A DNA stretch of 64,000 bases from Coniferiporia sulphurascens (taxonomy: Eukaryota > Basidiomycota > Agaricomycetes > Hymenochaetales > Hymenochaetaceae): positions 2,790,001 through 2,854,000 of the forward strand of contig NBBA01000002.1 in NCBI GenBank assembly GCA_002794785.1. The letters are read 5' to 3'. Both the position numbers and the translations under genes were made by a program. The notes beneath the pieces are model-generated. The model ran no database searches and was not told the DNA's origin. It saw only the letters and a program-made list of their open reading frames with translations. Shown here piece by piece: positions 45,129-55,918 of the stretch. Numbering within the stretch: position 1 is the first letter of the stretch; each line of letters begins with the position of its first letter.

Positions 45129-46762
45129 ATGGTGGACGTACTATACCGCCAATTCTCCACCTTTTTGTCTCGATACGACGTCCTGCAGCCAGTCCGAGTC
45201 CCGGTGGTTCGTCGACTTCAAATTAGTGGAACGGTTTTGCGCTCGCTGAGTCACTCGGCTTCGGTTCTCCTGAGACTTGTTTCTGCCACCCTTGCGCTCT
45301 GGCTGTGTCTGCACGCGCTGGAATCCTCTGGACTGTTTGCGCGTCTTTCGAAGAACGAGGGAGGGAGCGTAGCCATTCATTCCCATCAGACGTTTCTGCG
45401 CGATGTTAAGAAGAGCGAGGATATGCCAGTAAATGCGGACGCGTTCGAACCTGACGGGAACAAAGAGCTGCCGATGCACCCAACCCAACATCTATCCACC
45501 GAGGCTACCTCCGTTGAGCAAACTCCGGATTTGGAAGGTCGGGACTCGGAGCAATGTCCCAGTGCGATTGCAGTCACGCCGGTTTCTAATCATGGACGTA
45601 GATATATAAATTTCAAAAAGGGTATGCATCTAAATCGCTTAAGTTGCTATACGGGGTTAAATGTATGGATACACGGTTTTTTTTAGGAGTGCTGCACTTA
45701 GCGGACGAAGACGATCCCGGAACCTTTGAAGAGGAGCTCCGGTTGCGTGGTTGTAAACGCTCGGAGGTCAGGTCGGACGGCACAGCTCAAGACGACCTGG
45801 AGGCTAGCCGGGCTTCTGTAAACTCTGGGCAGGGAATACGGGTGTACCAATCGCAGAAGGTACACTTTGAGTTGCCATCGCTTAGTACCGAGTCTAAGTT
45901 CCCTGGTTTCAAAAGCCCTTGCGTTCACGTCTCGGACGTTTCTCTCCCCCATGGTCCCTGGGAGGCTACTGCGTCAAAAGAGCTGAGGGGCAATAATGAC
46001 TCGGATGGCCCGGAATCGACCAATTTTCAGGCTGCAGCAGCCGATATCCCTTCAGACGAGGTTACTCTAGAAGGACAAGAACTAACAAGTGAAAAGGATA
46101 AAAGTAGTGGATACGAGCACTCGTTTCCGTTGCCAGCCTCATCTAGCTTTAGCCACTCAGGGAAGTCGAGTCAGAATATTATGGATTCAACACACAGCGG
46201 CGAGCTCGGGACCTTTGATTCCTTGGACGCTCTCCTCCCCCCATCCATGCATAGCTCAGAAAGGGGACTGGACTACGAGTCTGATACAGGATCAGGTGTA
46301 ACCAAGGACTCTCCCACCGCCCGAAGCTCTGGTGTTTCCCACCTGACCCGACTTACCCAGAAGGCAAGGTCGCTACACAGGCTGGCCTTTCAGCACGAAA
46401 AAAATGCCGAACAACTAAGATTCCGAGCACACTGCATTACTTTCTTGGCCCATAACCGTCAATACAACACGTACAGCCCTGCGGGCCTTGCACAATTAGA
46501 CCTACATCAGCTACCAGTTGACGAAGCACTGGTATTCACGAAGCTGCATTTAAATAAGTGCAGGCGGAAGGGTATAACCACGACTAGGATTGTCACTGGG
46601 CGTGGTCTTCATAGTCCCCATGGGAAGCCGAGAATCAAGCCTATGGTCGAGGAGGAACTGAAGCTCCATACGGACTTGAAAACCTGGCAGTTAAATCCCG
46701 GATCCGTCGGCATAGTGTTCTTACGCGACGAGACACTGGCTGGGAAGGTGTCCTCCACTTAA
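45129..46762 (+). CDS. Divergent long Smr-domain protein S6
   Basis: Two exons, 45129-45597 and 45687-46762, give about 514 residues. A hydrophobic segment at about 42-62 (SVLLRLVSATLALWLCLHAL) suggests a membrane anchor after a basic N-terminus. A long acidic, Ser-rich disordered region follows. A helical LTQKARSLHRLAFQHEKNAE stretch stands where DUF1771 is in the paralogs, then comes Smr with LDLHQLPVDEALVFTKLHLN and RIVTGRGLHSPHGKPRIKPM. The DLH and G-R-G-x-H motifs are kept, but the glycine after DLH is Gln. It converges on TRM82 with 180 bp between stops. It may be the founder or an older relative of S1-S5; which is not settled. Confidence 0.75.
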
Positions 46763-46943
46763 GCTGAGGTCGTATGACCCAGTTCTCCTCTTTTTTTAAG
46801 TCGATTTGTAGTACTCCTTGACAAAAATTTTGTACTGCTTCACATCCGTACGCCGATCCCTTTGTTTCCATTTTCCTATACTCTTTTGTGAAAGAGACAA
46901 GATCAGAATACGACAATTGAATACAACATTTTACAGAACGAAA

Positions 46944-49091
46944 TTACTCGGCGTCCGCTGCGTTCTCGCTCTTCTGTCTCTTCATACTATGCTCCTGCTC
47001 AGGTGCTTCACTGTGGTCCCGCTTGCCCGTCAGTGCCGCCTGGCGAGCTAAGACTGCCTTTTTAGCCTTCAGACGCCCGAGCTCCTTGCCGGACAACTGC
47101 CCGCCCGTAGCCTCTGAGAGCGGTGCGTCTTCGTCCATTGCGTTGTGCTCGACATCGACGTTCTTCGGTAGGATCGTCAGTGCGGAGTAGAGGTCGAGCT
47201 GCTTGAGCGTTTCCGGGGATGCTGTGGAGCCAGAATGAACATGTGATTTAAAAGGTCTTCTGTGAGATTTTTTAGCTTACCTTCAAGTCGGCTCGTCGTG
47301 TTAAGCGTGTTTGCAAGCGCTTGATGTGCGCTTTCGTCAGTCAAAATTAACTGTGGAGATTAAGATGTGAGCGGGCCGTTCTTGTTCTCTGTGCGGGAAA
47401 AACTCACTTCGTCGCCGATTAATTTGACGATTCTGACCGACTTCGACTCATCCGCCCGGGACGATCCGCCCGACGTCCATGATGCGTCCACGCTGACCCA
47501 TATCTCGTCTGCGTTAGGCCAGATCGCAAAGTCGAGGACGGGCTGACCGAGGTTGACGCTACGGACGTCTGGTGAAGACGTCTCGGGTGATGAATCCGAG
47601 AGGTCAGGGAATTTGCAGTAAAACAGCGCTGTTGCTCTGATGAAGAGGAGGGAGGGAGAAAAATAAGATTAATGAGACTGGTGTAAAAGTGCGCTCAGGA
47701 CAAACCCGTGCGCGGAAAAAACCAATAACTTCGAGGACGCCACTTCGAAAGCCAGGATTTTTTGCACTGCTAGCACCGGCGCTAGACTTGAGGCACCATC
47801 CTCGTCTTTCGTGTCGGCTTCTTCTGCTAAGGCGCTGGTCTTGACTTCTTCCGAAACTTTCTCGTCCACCTCCATACCGTCCTCTCCGTTATCATGAGCA
47901 CTTCCCTCTGCCGCTGCTTCGGAATCGCCCCTTTCTTTGCCCTTGCCTTTCTTCCTGCTTTTCCGCTTCTTTCTCGAGCTCAATTTTGCTGCGCCATCGC
48001 CCTCCACCTCTGCCTCCTCCTCGTCGTCTTCACCCTCCGTCTGGCGAGATTTTGTTCGTACGACTTTCATGAATGGCATTATCGCGCCGGCAATTTCGAT
48101 TTCGCGTACGGCTTTGCCTTCCATCCAGTTCCATATTTTCAGCATCGGATCACCACCTCCAGAAATTAGTAGCGATGGGTCCCACAACGGTATATGGAGA
48201 GCTGAGACGAATCTGTGAGAATCAAGACATGAGGAGAGCCACTCGGATTAGATAAATAGGAATGTACTTTTTGTGCCCAAGACAGTATCGCTCGATGGTA
48301 TACGCTTCGGGATACCAACTGACTCGGATGTGTTCGTCTCTGTCCGCCGTGATGATGTACTTTTCATCCTTCGAAAGGAGGAGAGTCGTGAGGAGGGAGA
48401 CGTGTCCCAGTAAGAGGCTTCCGTCAGACACGCGTTTGGCACTCTTTGTTACTGGTTTTGCATCTTTAGAGGTTGAGGCATTTACAGGAGTTCCTTGGTC
48501 CGGGGAGACTAGTAACGGATAGCTGTATCGCGCGTCAGCCCCCGACCAATTTGCCCTTATTATGATAAAAAACACCGACCTATGCACGTCCCCAAACTTG
48601 TCGGAGTTAAGCACTGTCTGTGCGTCGTGTGTGAAGCATACGTCGGTCGGTTTTTTAGGCGCCTCCCTGCACTCGCGAACATCCAACGGTGGAGGTTACT
48701 ACTGGAGCATTCAGCGGAACTCGACTGTGCACGGACACACCTCTCACTCACGACGCGCAGCCCTGGGATCTCCCACACGCGAATCGTCTTGTCGCTCGTC
48801 GCTGTAACGAGATGCGTGAAGCTCTCGTCAACGCTGGCTGCTACGACCGGGCCTGATTTGACCACTTTTTCCCTCCGTTCGTTTGTCGTAGTTGTGTAGA
48901 GGACAGTCCCTGTGCTGATCGAGAAAGAATTAAGGTAAGTGTAATACACAAATAGCAAGGGCGTCGTACGATGACTCCAAGACTTGGATATGGCCGTCTG
49001 CGGCTAGCGCAATCGAGTGAGCGCCGTGTAGGAAGAGCTTAACGTAAGGAAGATGGCTTGTATGCATAGTCGTCGTTGAACCGGAGTCCAT
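46944..49091 (-). CDS. TRM82: tRNA (guanine-N7-)-methyltransferase non-catalytic subunit, WD40 protein
   Basis: Partner of Trm8 in the nuclear complex that makes m7G46 in tRNA (WDR4 in animals). Minus-strand exons starting MDSGSTTTMHTSHLPYVKLF carry WD40 repeats: VDESFTHLVTATSDKTIRVW, PKKPTDVCFTHDAQTVLNSD with KFGDVHRYPLL, then GHVSLLTTLLLSKDEKYIIT followed by ADRDEHIRVSWYP and YTIERYCLGHKKFV, the clearest Trm82 signature, and LWDPSLLISGGGDPMLKIWN. A highly charged insertion (KKRKSRKKGKGKERGDSEA and an acidic run) interrupts a blade near residues 280-350. The C-terminus is Lys/Arg-rich (KELGRLKAKKAVLARQAALT) and ends at the TAA on 46944-46946. Exon edges are approximate. Confidence 0.9.
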
Positions 49092-49312
49092 TTTTCTAGA
49101 GCAACACAGGGGAGAGATAGGAATGAATTATAACCAAACAATTTCGCCGTAGGCTTTCTTAAGGTCGTGGTCAATATAGATGTCTGACGGCGAGGACGGA
49201 GAACAAGTATCGCCAGGAAAAATATGACCACAAAATGCGGAATCCGGATTTGGAACGCGACGGCGCGTCTTCCGATTTCTCGCGCGACCTGAAGCTGTCC
49301 CTTTACGATGAC

Positions 49313-51335
49313 ATGTGCTTGCTCATTTCCCCTAGGAACCTAAGCTTGAGAGTTGGAAGCCGCGTAGGACGAGCACGCTTGTATCACAGGAGGCGATACT
49401 CTGCGTCCGCGGGTGCGCAGAGTGGTGTACAAGACTGTGACGTTGTCATAGTAGGGGGCGGGCCCGCGGGATTGGCATTTGCGAATGCTTTAGGTGCGCA
49501 CTGCTTGTACTTTGTGTTGACTTCAATGCAGCTTTGCTTATTTCCTCAATAGTTTCACATCAGCCCGTCAAGGAATCTTTGCGAATAGCTTTGGTAGAAG
49601 CTAGTGATTTGGGCCGTGTCCGCCAATGGAGTCTGCCCGAAAACGAGTTCTCGAACCGCGTGAGCTCGATCACGAACGCGTCAAGGAAATTTCTGACTGG
49701 TGCGTGGGTGCATTCTTGATGAATTACATATATACTCAACATGGTCTTACAGACACGGGTGCATGGGATAATGTGGAGGAGTCGCGGGTTACGCGCATTG
49801 AAGAGATGCAGGTCGCTCAGTGCTATCTTCGACCGTGGTATTATCCTAACAGAAAATGGATTTGCAGGTCTGGGATGGGATATCTGACGCTCGTATTAAC
49901 TTCAATGCTAGCGATGTCGGATTCGGATACAACAACGGACAGGCACCACACATGGCAACCATGACCGAGAACTTGAATTTGCAGCGGGCACTCTTACGTA
50001 CCTTGGAGACCTCAGGTGCTGTGGAAATAATGGATAGAACAAAGGTCGACAGTATCGAAAGTGATGTGGAACGAGGCGGTTGGCCACTTGTGCACACATC
50101 AAATGGCGGGGTCCTGCGTGCGAGATTACTCGTGAGCATTCATTATAAACCTTCTTACCCACTTGAATTCTAAATCGTCCATCCTTAGGTTGGTGCTGAT
50201 GGGCCCAATTCCCCTGTTCGCTCATATGCTGGAATAGAGTCCTACGGGTGGGCATATGATACACGAGCAATCGTTGCGACACTCAACCACGCACCACGCC
50301 TTCCAGGCCTGCAAAACCCTAATACAACGGCGTACCAAAGGTTCCTACCGACGGGGCCCATAGCATTCCTCCCTTTGTCTCCGACTGCATCCTCCATGGT
50401 CTGGTCGACAAAGCCAAGCCTGGCCACGGCACTGGCTGCGGTAGACCCACAAGCTCTCGTACACATGATTAATGCGGCATTCAGGTTGCCTGAAGTTTCA
50501 GTGCGACATCTCCATAGGATCATACTTGAGGGGGGCGAACAGACTTTGCCAGGGGCATTGTTGGATGAGATACAGTGGCGCGAGCTCTCTCATGACATTG
50601 ACCAGTACTCGGCATATTCCTCACACACGTCTGATGCTGTCGGGATCCCACCGAATGACGCGGAAAGTCTCCCTCCGGTAGTCACGTCTATCCAGCCTGG
50701 CACAGTAGCTTCTTTCCCTCTGCGCCTGACCCACGCAGACTCGTACATTGGTGAAGGCGAGCGCGGCAGCCGGACGGTTTTGTTAGGAGATGCCGCACAC
50801 ACCATTCACCCGCTCGCAGGTCAGGGGCTGAACATGGGACTTGCGGATGCCCAATCTCTGGCGGAGTGTATCCATTCGGCTGTCCTTGTTGGTGGTGATA
50901 TTGGTGCGTCTGATCGTATTTTCCCTATCATCACTAGCCCTGAAGGAGACTGCCGTAGGTTCGCGAACAGCGTTGCTTCCGTATGCACGTGGACGCTATT
51001 TTGAGAACCACAAGCTCCTTTCGGCCACGGATAAGCTGCACAAGTTATACGGTATGACACTCCCACCAGTTGTTTGGGCTCGTTCTGTCGGTCTTGAGGT
51101 TGTAAACGAGCTCGACGCGCTTAAGGCTGCGGTGATGATGTCAGCTGGGTCTTCTGGGACGAGTGCGGTGAAGCAGCGCTTTGAGCGACAGGAGGCGTCG
51201 CCCTGGGCTGCGGCTGCGAGGGGCGTGGAGCTCGTCGGAAGTGTCGTGGACTCCGCGGGACTTGTTGGAAGGACAGTCGGGGGCGTTGTAGCCACAGGCC
51301 TCAGTAACCTGTTAAACTCGGCCGGACGACGATAG
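49313..51335 (+). CDS. COQ6: Ubiquinone biosynthesis monooxygenase (FAD-dependent hydroxylase)
   Basis: Mitochondrial C5-hydroxylase of coenzyme Q synthesis. I choose ATG 49313, whose N-terminus MCLLISPRNLSLRVGSRVGR with RRRYSASA is a typical mitochondrial targeting peptide; an in-frame ATG at 49235 is possible. Domains: DVVIVGGGPAGLAFANAL (FAD Rossmann GxGxxG), LRIALVEASDLGRVRQW, FGYNNGQAPHMATMTENLNL, LLVGADGPNSPVRSYAGIES (DG motif), IAFLPLSPTASSMVWSTKP, and RTVLLGDAAHTIHPLAGQGL NMGLADAQ (GD motif). At least six introns, including 49493-49551 and the one between EEMQ and VWDG near 49820-49867. A decayed copy of its 5' part lies at 40.9-41.5 kb. It diverges from TRM82 with about 220 bp between starts. 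Confidence 0.92.
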
Positions 51336-52527
51336 TAACGTTGTTACCTGGTCTTTTTTTGTCATTTTGACATGTTATGAGTCAATAATCCCCATTCCCC
51401 TAAAGAGTTTGTCAAAATTTCTGTGTGATTATGCGAACTGCTCGTGCATGGGCACGACCGAATAGTAAAGGGCCAGGGCACACTGGAACAAATGATGGAG
51501 CGTCGGGCAAAGATCGGGCCAAGGTTCTGCCCTGAGGACGTAACCTGTCAGACGTCGCTAGGATTGGAAACGAGGGCAGAAAAACCAGTAAAGATGATGT
51601 TTCGTCCGTCGACGGTGTGCGGACGCAATATCTTTCGTAATTTTCTATTGTTTTTGCAAAAGCGCGAGTGCGATAACGGCGGACCCGAGACCACCGACTG
51701 CCCGCGCAATTAAATCTCGAAAATAGCGCGAAATACCGCCGCGTGCCGCTTATCAATTTCTTTTGGAGATTAAGCTTGCAGACAAGGATCTCCTTTATAG
51801 GAAGGTTGTGGGTCCCAGCAGACGGCCGGTTGACCGCCGGTACGTACACCTCTCGACCGGGACGCCACAACTGATCCTACGCGGGAGCTGATCTCTGTTT
51901 GGCTATATGACTTTGAATTTCATACTCGCGTCCGCGAATACGAAGAGACTCATGTCGGCCTGGATACGGGCGTCGGCGGAGAATGCCGGCTCACAAACCG
52001 ACTGTTAACAGACCCCAGAGTGGCTGCAATCGGCCTCTGAACTTCAGGATCTCGTGCTCTCGAGTTTTTTCCATGTCCCTTTGACTATCTAGATTGGCGA
52101 ACTTGGCTTCTTTTATTAAGATTGGCGGGAATATTCCTTAGAGGTTAATGTCCATATGTTGAATTTTCAACCTTCCCGAACGGGCTAGACGTCGACATTC
52201 CATATTTGGATCCCTTTGTCTTCCCTTTACTCTGTCCTACCAAGTTTAGCGGAGGACACCTTGTTCCCTGACTGCGATCTACAGCGAGGCTTCTCTGCGG
52301 ACCTGAAGCGATTGGTTTTTGAACGTATATAATGCGCCGTCGAACAGCCCGGTGACGGACCTTTTCATTTTATTTCCCTTCGTTCTTTCTCTCTTTTGGT
52401 TCATCGCCGTCCGCTTCATTATTCTACTACACTGAGACCCTCCTGCTGTGCGGGTTTTCTTCGCAACACTTCGAATGCTCAAGAGTGGCTACGGAGACAG
52501 ATACTTCAACTTTACGACATCACGACG
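51336..52527. other. Intergenic region without a supported gene
   Basis: About 1.2 kb. Both strands have medium-length open frames (for example minus 51870-51412) with no recognisable domain. A decayed retroelement is possible but I cannot show it. The last 200 bp (pyrimidine-rich from 52370) look like the promoter of the next gene. Confidence 0.4.
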
Positions 52528-54455
52528 ATGAAACTCGTCTCCGCGGCCCTGGGGGCCGTATTCGTAGTTTTCTTGACGATTTTGCCTGCGGCGGCGCAAA
52601 CGGGAGGAACAACCGGCACGTTCATCCAGAACTCGGACCCTAGTATCGTGTACTCTCCGGAAGTGTGCACAATACAAAATGGGCAGAATTGCTTTGGAGC
52701 TTGGTAAGTAGTGGAAAGCTCTTCGGAGAGTAATGTTTACACTTCACTAAATCACATAATTAAACTTCAAAGGTGGGACACGGGCCTGGAAGATGGAACT
52801 TTGGTTAAAACGACTGCTGGACCAAGTTCGTCTTACAATAATGTTCAGTTCGTCGTTCGTCAGCCGGAGGTCTTGCATTTTATGAACCTGGTTTATCTTC
52901 ACAGGACAACTTTGACAGTCTCGTTTCGCGGCACAAGCCTTGAAGTCCACGGACTCCGGGATCCGTATGGTGCAAACGTGATTTTGCAGCTTGATAGTAC
53001 TGCGGGCGCTGTCAACACATCCACAGGGATGGGCGGCGCAGTACAACAGCCATCGCTTCTAGCTTACTACGACGATCTTGACGCCCAGACAGTGCATACA
53101 TTGTCTCTCGGGTGGTTGGGGAACGTTGTAAACGATGATGGTGACACCAACTCGTATGCGTATTTCGACCACCTGGTAATTGCTGACTTCCAAGCTGTGT
53201 ATGTGCTCTTCCGCTTGAAAATTTCCGTTAGACGGCTTACTTACTCCGCAATCTATTTAGGGGAAACCCCACGACAACAACAGCATCAATGCAGGCATCC
53301 CCCACAACGTCACTGCCTCCAGATTCCGAAGGCCCTTCTGAGCCGAAGCTAGCTCCGGGTGCAATCGCCGGCATCGTCGTTGTGCTCCTTCTATTAGTTT
53401 TGCTGGTTTTTGGATCCTGCTATTTCTTGCAGCACCAGTGGCGCTTCTTATTCCGCAAAAGAAAGCGTCTTCAGCGCGTCAATCTTACGGTGGACTCGCA
53501 CGACGATATCCAAGGGCGTCAGACGTGTAGGCCTGCGTCTCCTGCGATGTCAATCTTGAAGGCGCACCCGCATACATCCCTTCCACCGGCGTACTTTGCG
53601 AAGTGGCAGGCAAAGGGTGGATCGGGGTACGGGGCAGGGGACGGTTACGGGGGGATAAGCTATCTAGATTTGGAGTCTGGAACGACACATGACGGCGAGA
53701 GCGAGAGTCAGAGTGATACCCCCGGGAGAGATTTGTCCAGTTCCACGCCGAAACAGAGCGAGCGGAAGGACATGCAGCTCGGAGACCCTGAACGAGAGGG
53801 GAAGAGTGGACGCGCTCGCTTTCCGGCACCGCTTCTTCCGCTCTTGATCCCGAGGAAGGCACCTCCGCGAGAGTCGACTCTGATCTATCCTCCTCGTGCG
53901 CATCAAGGCACTAGCCTCGCGTCTGGCTCCAAGTCGCCCTCGCAAGTCGGCGAATTGCACGTGCAGGATCCACAGGAGGAGGCCCAGAAGAGTCCGCGCA
54001 CGCCATATACGTCGTACAGAGTAACCACTGCCACACGCACTGTCGCCCGCCTGCAGAGTGCACAAGTTGTTCAACCCGCCGCGGCTCGCAGTAGTGGCCG
54101 CGAGTCTCGACACAAATCCAGGGCAAACGCGAGCGGCAGCTCGCCGGGGAAATCTGGGGTTTCGAAGGTTGGACCGGCTGTTCGCTTGCCGCCACTTCCA
54201 CCACTACCGAACCCTTTCGAAGAAAAAGGGCGGCTTTCAAGGGTCGTTAAAGGAGCCCGGGTCAGGAAGTCTCGCGCCCCCACTGCAGTTCACGAAGGTA
54301 CCACGACAGCGTCTCCTCCTCGCAACCTTGGCTTTCTTGCGGCAGATCCCACCGTGGCGTCGAGCAGTCTGAGCTTTTGGTCGCTAGACACGCGCAAAAG
54401 TTCCGCAAACATCAGCCTGGGCAGCCTTCCGCCGCCGTACGCCTTGAACCCGTAA
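52528..54455 (+). CDS. Type I membrane protein with signal peptide and long basic cytoplasmic tail
   Basis: Signal peptide MKLVSAALGAVFVVFLTILP with an AAAQT cleavage-like site. The ectodomain of about 190 residues is probably beta-rich (TLTVSFRGTSLEVHGLRDPY, VHTLSLGWLGNVVNDDGDTN, YAYFDHLVIADFQAVGNPTT); one Cys pair, CTIQNGQNC, lies near the start. A Ser/Thr/Pro stalk leads to the membrane helix GAIAGIVVVLLLLVLLVFGS and a basic RKRKRLQRVNL. The tail of more than 300 residues is disordered, rich in Ser, Pro and Arg. Exons: 52528-52706, a split second exon with an intron between VQ and TTLTVSF (donor GTTCGT near 52845), a join at VGNPTTTT, and a last long exon to 54455. This architecture is common in mushroom genomes but its function is unknown. 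Confidence 0.7.
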
Positions 54456-54930
54456 TCACGATCCTTACGATCCTACTGAAACGTCAAATTTAGTTTATCT
54501 TGCGAACCTAACACGCTTACCACCATCATTGCATATGTATAGTAATGCACACCATTTCTGGGTCTTCTTGCTTTCTCCATACTACTGCTCGTGCTGTCGT
54601 CCCTCGTTACCACCATCTGTACCTCATCTTGCTCTTTACTTCCGGACCCACTTTGCCATATTCGGACTTCATATATCCTATTCGCTAGATTGCAAAGGAC
54701 CATCACCCCTTCGCTTTCGTAGCAGCCATGTATATATACATACCCACATCGTACATTTGTTTTAGCGAGCGCTGTAGCTTTAGATACCTTGTCTTGTTCG
54801 GTCATAATAACATTAATGCGTGTAATTGAGTGGGGTTACAAATGAAATGCAGTCAACTGCGTAGATAACAATATGTATGAACGAATTTCAGTAGCAATAG
54901 CAATAGTCCTGACGTACGAAAACCCAAGAT
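54456..54930. other. Intergenic region between convergent genes
   Basis: About 475 bp, AT-rich, with the 3' ends of two convergent transcripts. No gene. Confidence 0.5.
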
Positions 54931-55551
54931 CTAATCGCAACTCCCGTCGCTCGGTCCATCCTTCCATCGCTCGTCTGTGCTCTTCAGCGAGCAGTCAAAA
55001 ACAGGCTTCCCAAGCCGTTCGTTCACTTCATTATGACGCATGCACAACCAGCGGCTTAGCCCCGCGCGTCCGCTCACGTCGGGCGGGTGCCGCTGCATCT
55101 CCTCGCCAAGGTGTGTTGCACACCACGAACACGGGTACAGAACGGGCAGCGCGAAGAGCAGACCCAGCATGCGCGTGCGCTGTGCGGGGGACGGCGTCTC
55201 GGGGTAGTAGGCGGCTGTTGTGTGCAGGAACGTCCACGTCGCGCGCCCGAGCTGTTCTACGTCGGGTGGACAGCCCTCGGGAGGCGTGTCTGGACGCGTG
55301 GGTGCGGCGGGCGCGGAAGTCGTGCCTGCGAGAGCGCCCATCGTACCGGCGATAGCGGCGAAAGATGCATCGCTGCTGGAGTTCTTTGAAGACGACGGCG
55401 CTGAGGACGCGCTCGGGTTCGACGCGCTTTGTTTTGGGATGCGCCAGTTGCGGAACGAGGTGCAGATCTTGCAGGGCTTGCCGTCGGGACCAATGATCAT
55501 CCCAGGTGGAAGCTTTCCACGCGTCCCTTGGGCCTGGCCGACGTCAGGCAT
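54931..55551 (-). CDS. ERV1: FAD-linked sulfhydryl oxidase (Erv1/ALR)
   Basis: Mitochondrial intermembrane space oxidase that reoxidises Mia40 and passes electrons to cytochrome c. Single exon of 206 residues, start ATG at 55551. The N-terminal shuttle pair is KPCKICTSFRNWR (CxxC). After a Ser/Ala-rich flexible linker the Erv fold begins: CPPDVEQLGRATWTFLHTTA AYYPETPSP (W-T-F-L-H-T FAD-binding helix), then the active-site YPCSWCATHLGEEM and WLCMRHNEVNERLGKPVFDC (C-x-x-H-N-x-V-N FAD contacts). The paired Cys of the C-terminal C(x16)C disulphide are in LCMRHNEVNERLGKPVFDC. All expected cysteines are present. The linker is longer than in yeast Erv1. Confidence 0.93.
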   Translation of the reverse strand: MPDVGQAQGTRGKLPPGMIIGPDGKPCKICTSFRNWRIPKQSASNPSASSAPSSSKNSSSDASFAAIAGTMGALAGTTSAPAAPTRPDTPPEGCPPDVEQLGRATWTFLHTTAAYYPETPSPAQRTRMLGLLFALPVLYPCSWCATHLGEEMQRHPPDVSGRAGLSRWLCMRHNEVNERLGKPVFDCSLKSTDERWKDGPSDGSCD

Positions 55552-55918
55552 TGTGGTCGCTCACTGGAGGAAGAGTACTTGAGTACGCGAAGGGTGCTGA
55601 GAAATATGGTAGAGCGTTAGTCACCCGCACGTGTTCCGGCGCGCCCAGGGATTCTAAGGGAATATTCGCCCTATGTTGGGTCAAAGTTTTATGCTAAAAA
55701 GCTTTAAGCAAACAAGAGCGAGCCCGGGAGGTGACACAGCAAGCTTGAGGCTTGTTAAAGCTCTTGCACATGAAAGGCAAGGTCATCTTTTATTATATTA
55801 CAAATATTTGGTCCTTGGATTTCATCTAGTAATTCGGCAAAGTTGCGACACATGCACTGCAGTGTGCACCGTAGATAATGTTAGTGCTCTGGATTTCCGC
55901 AGGCGGATCCTCTGCGCA
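55552..55918. other. Short intergenic region
   Basis: About 370 bp between the ERV1 start and the end of the phosphoglycerate-mutase-like gene. No gene; it holds the ERV1 promoter. Confidence 0.45.

Noticed and set aside
51412..51870. Minus-strand 152-residue frame after COQ6
   Set aside because: No recognisable domain or splice structure; the resemblance to retroelement text is too weak to claim.
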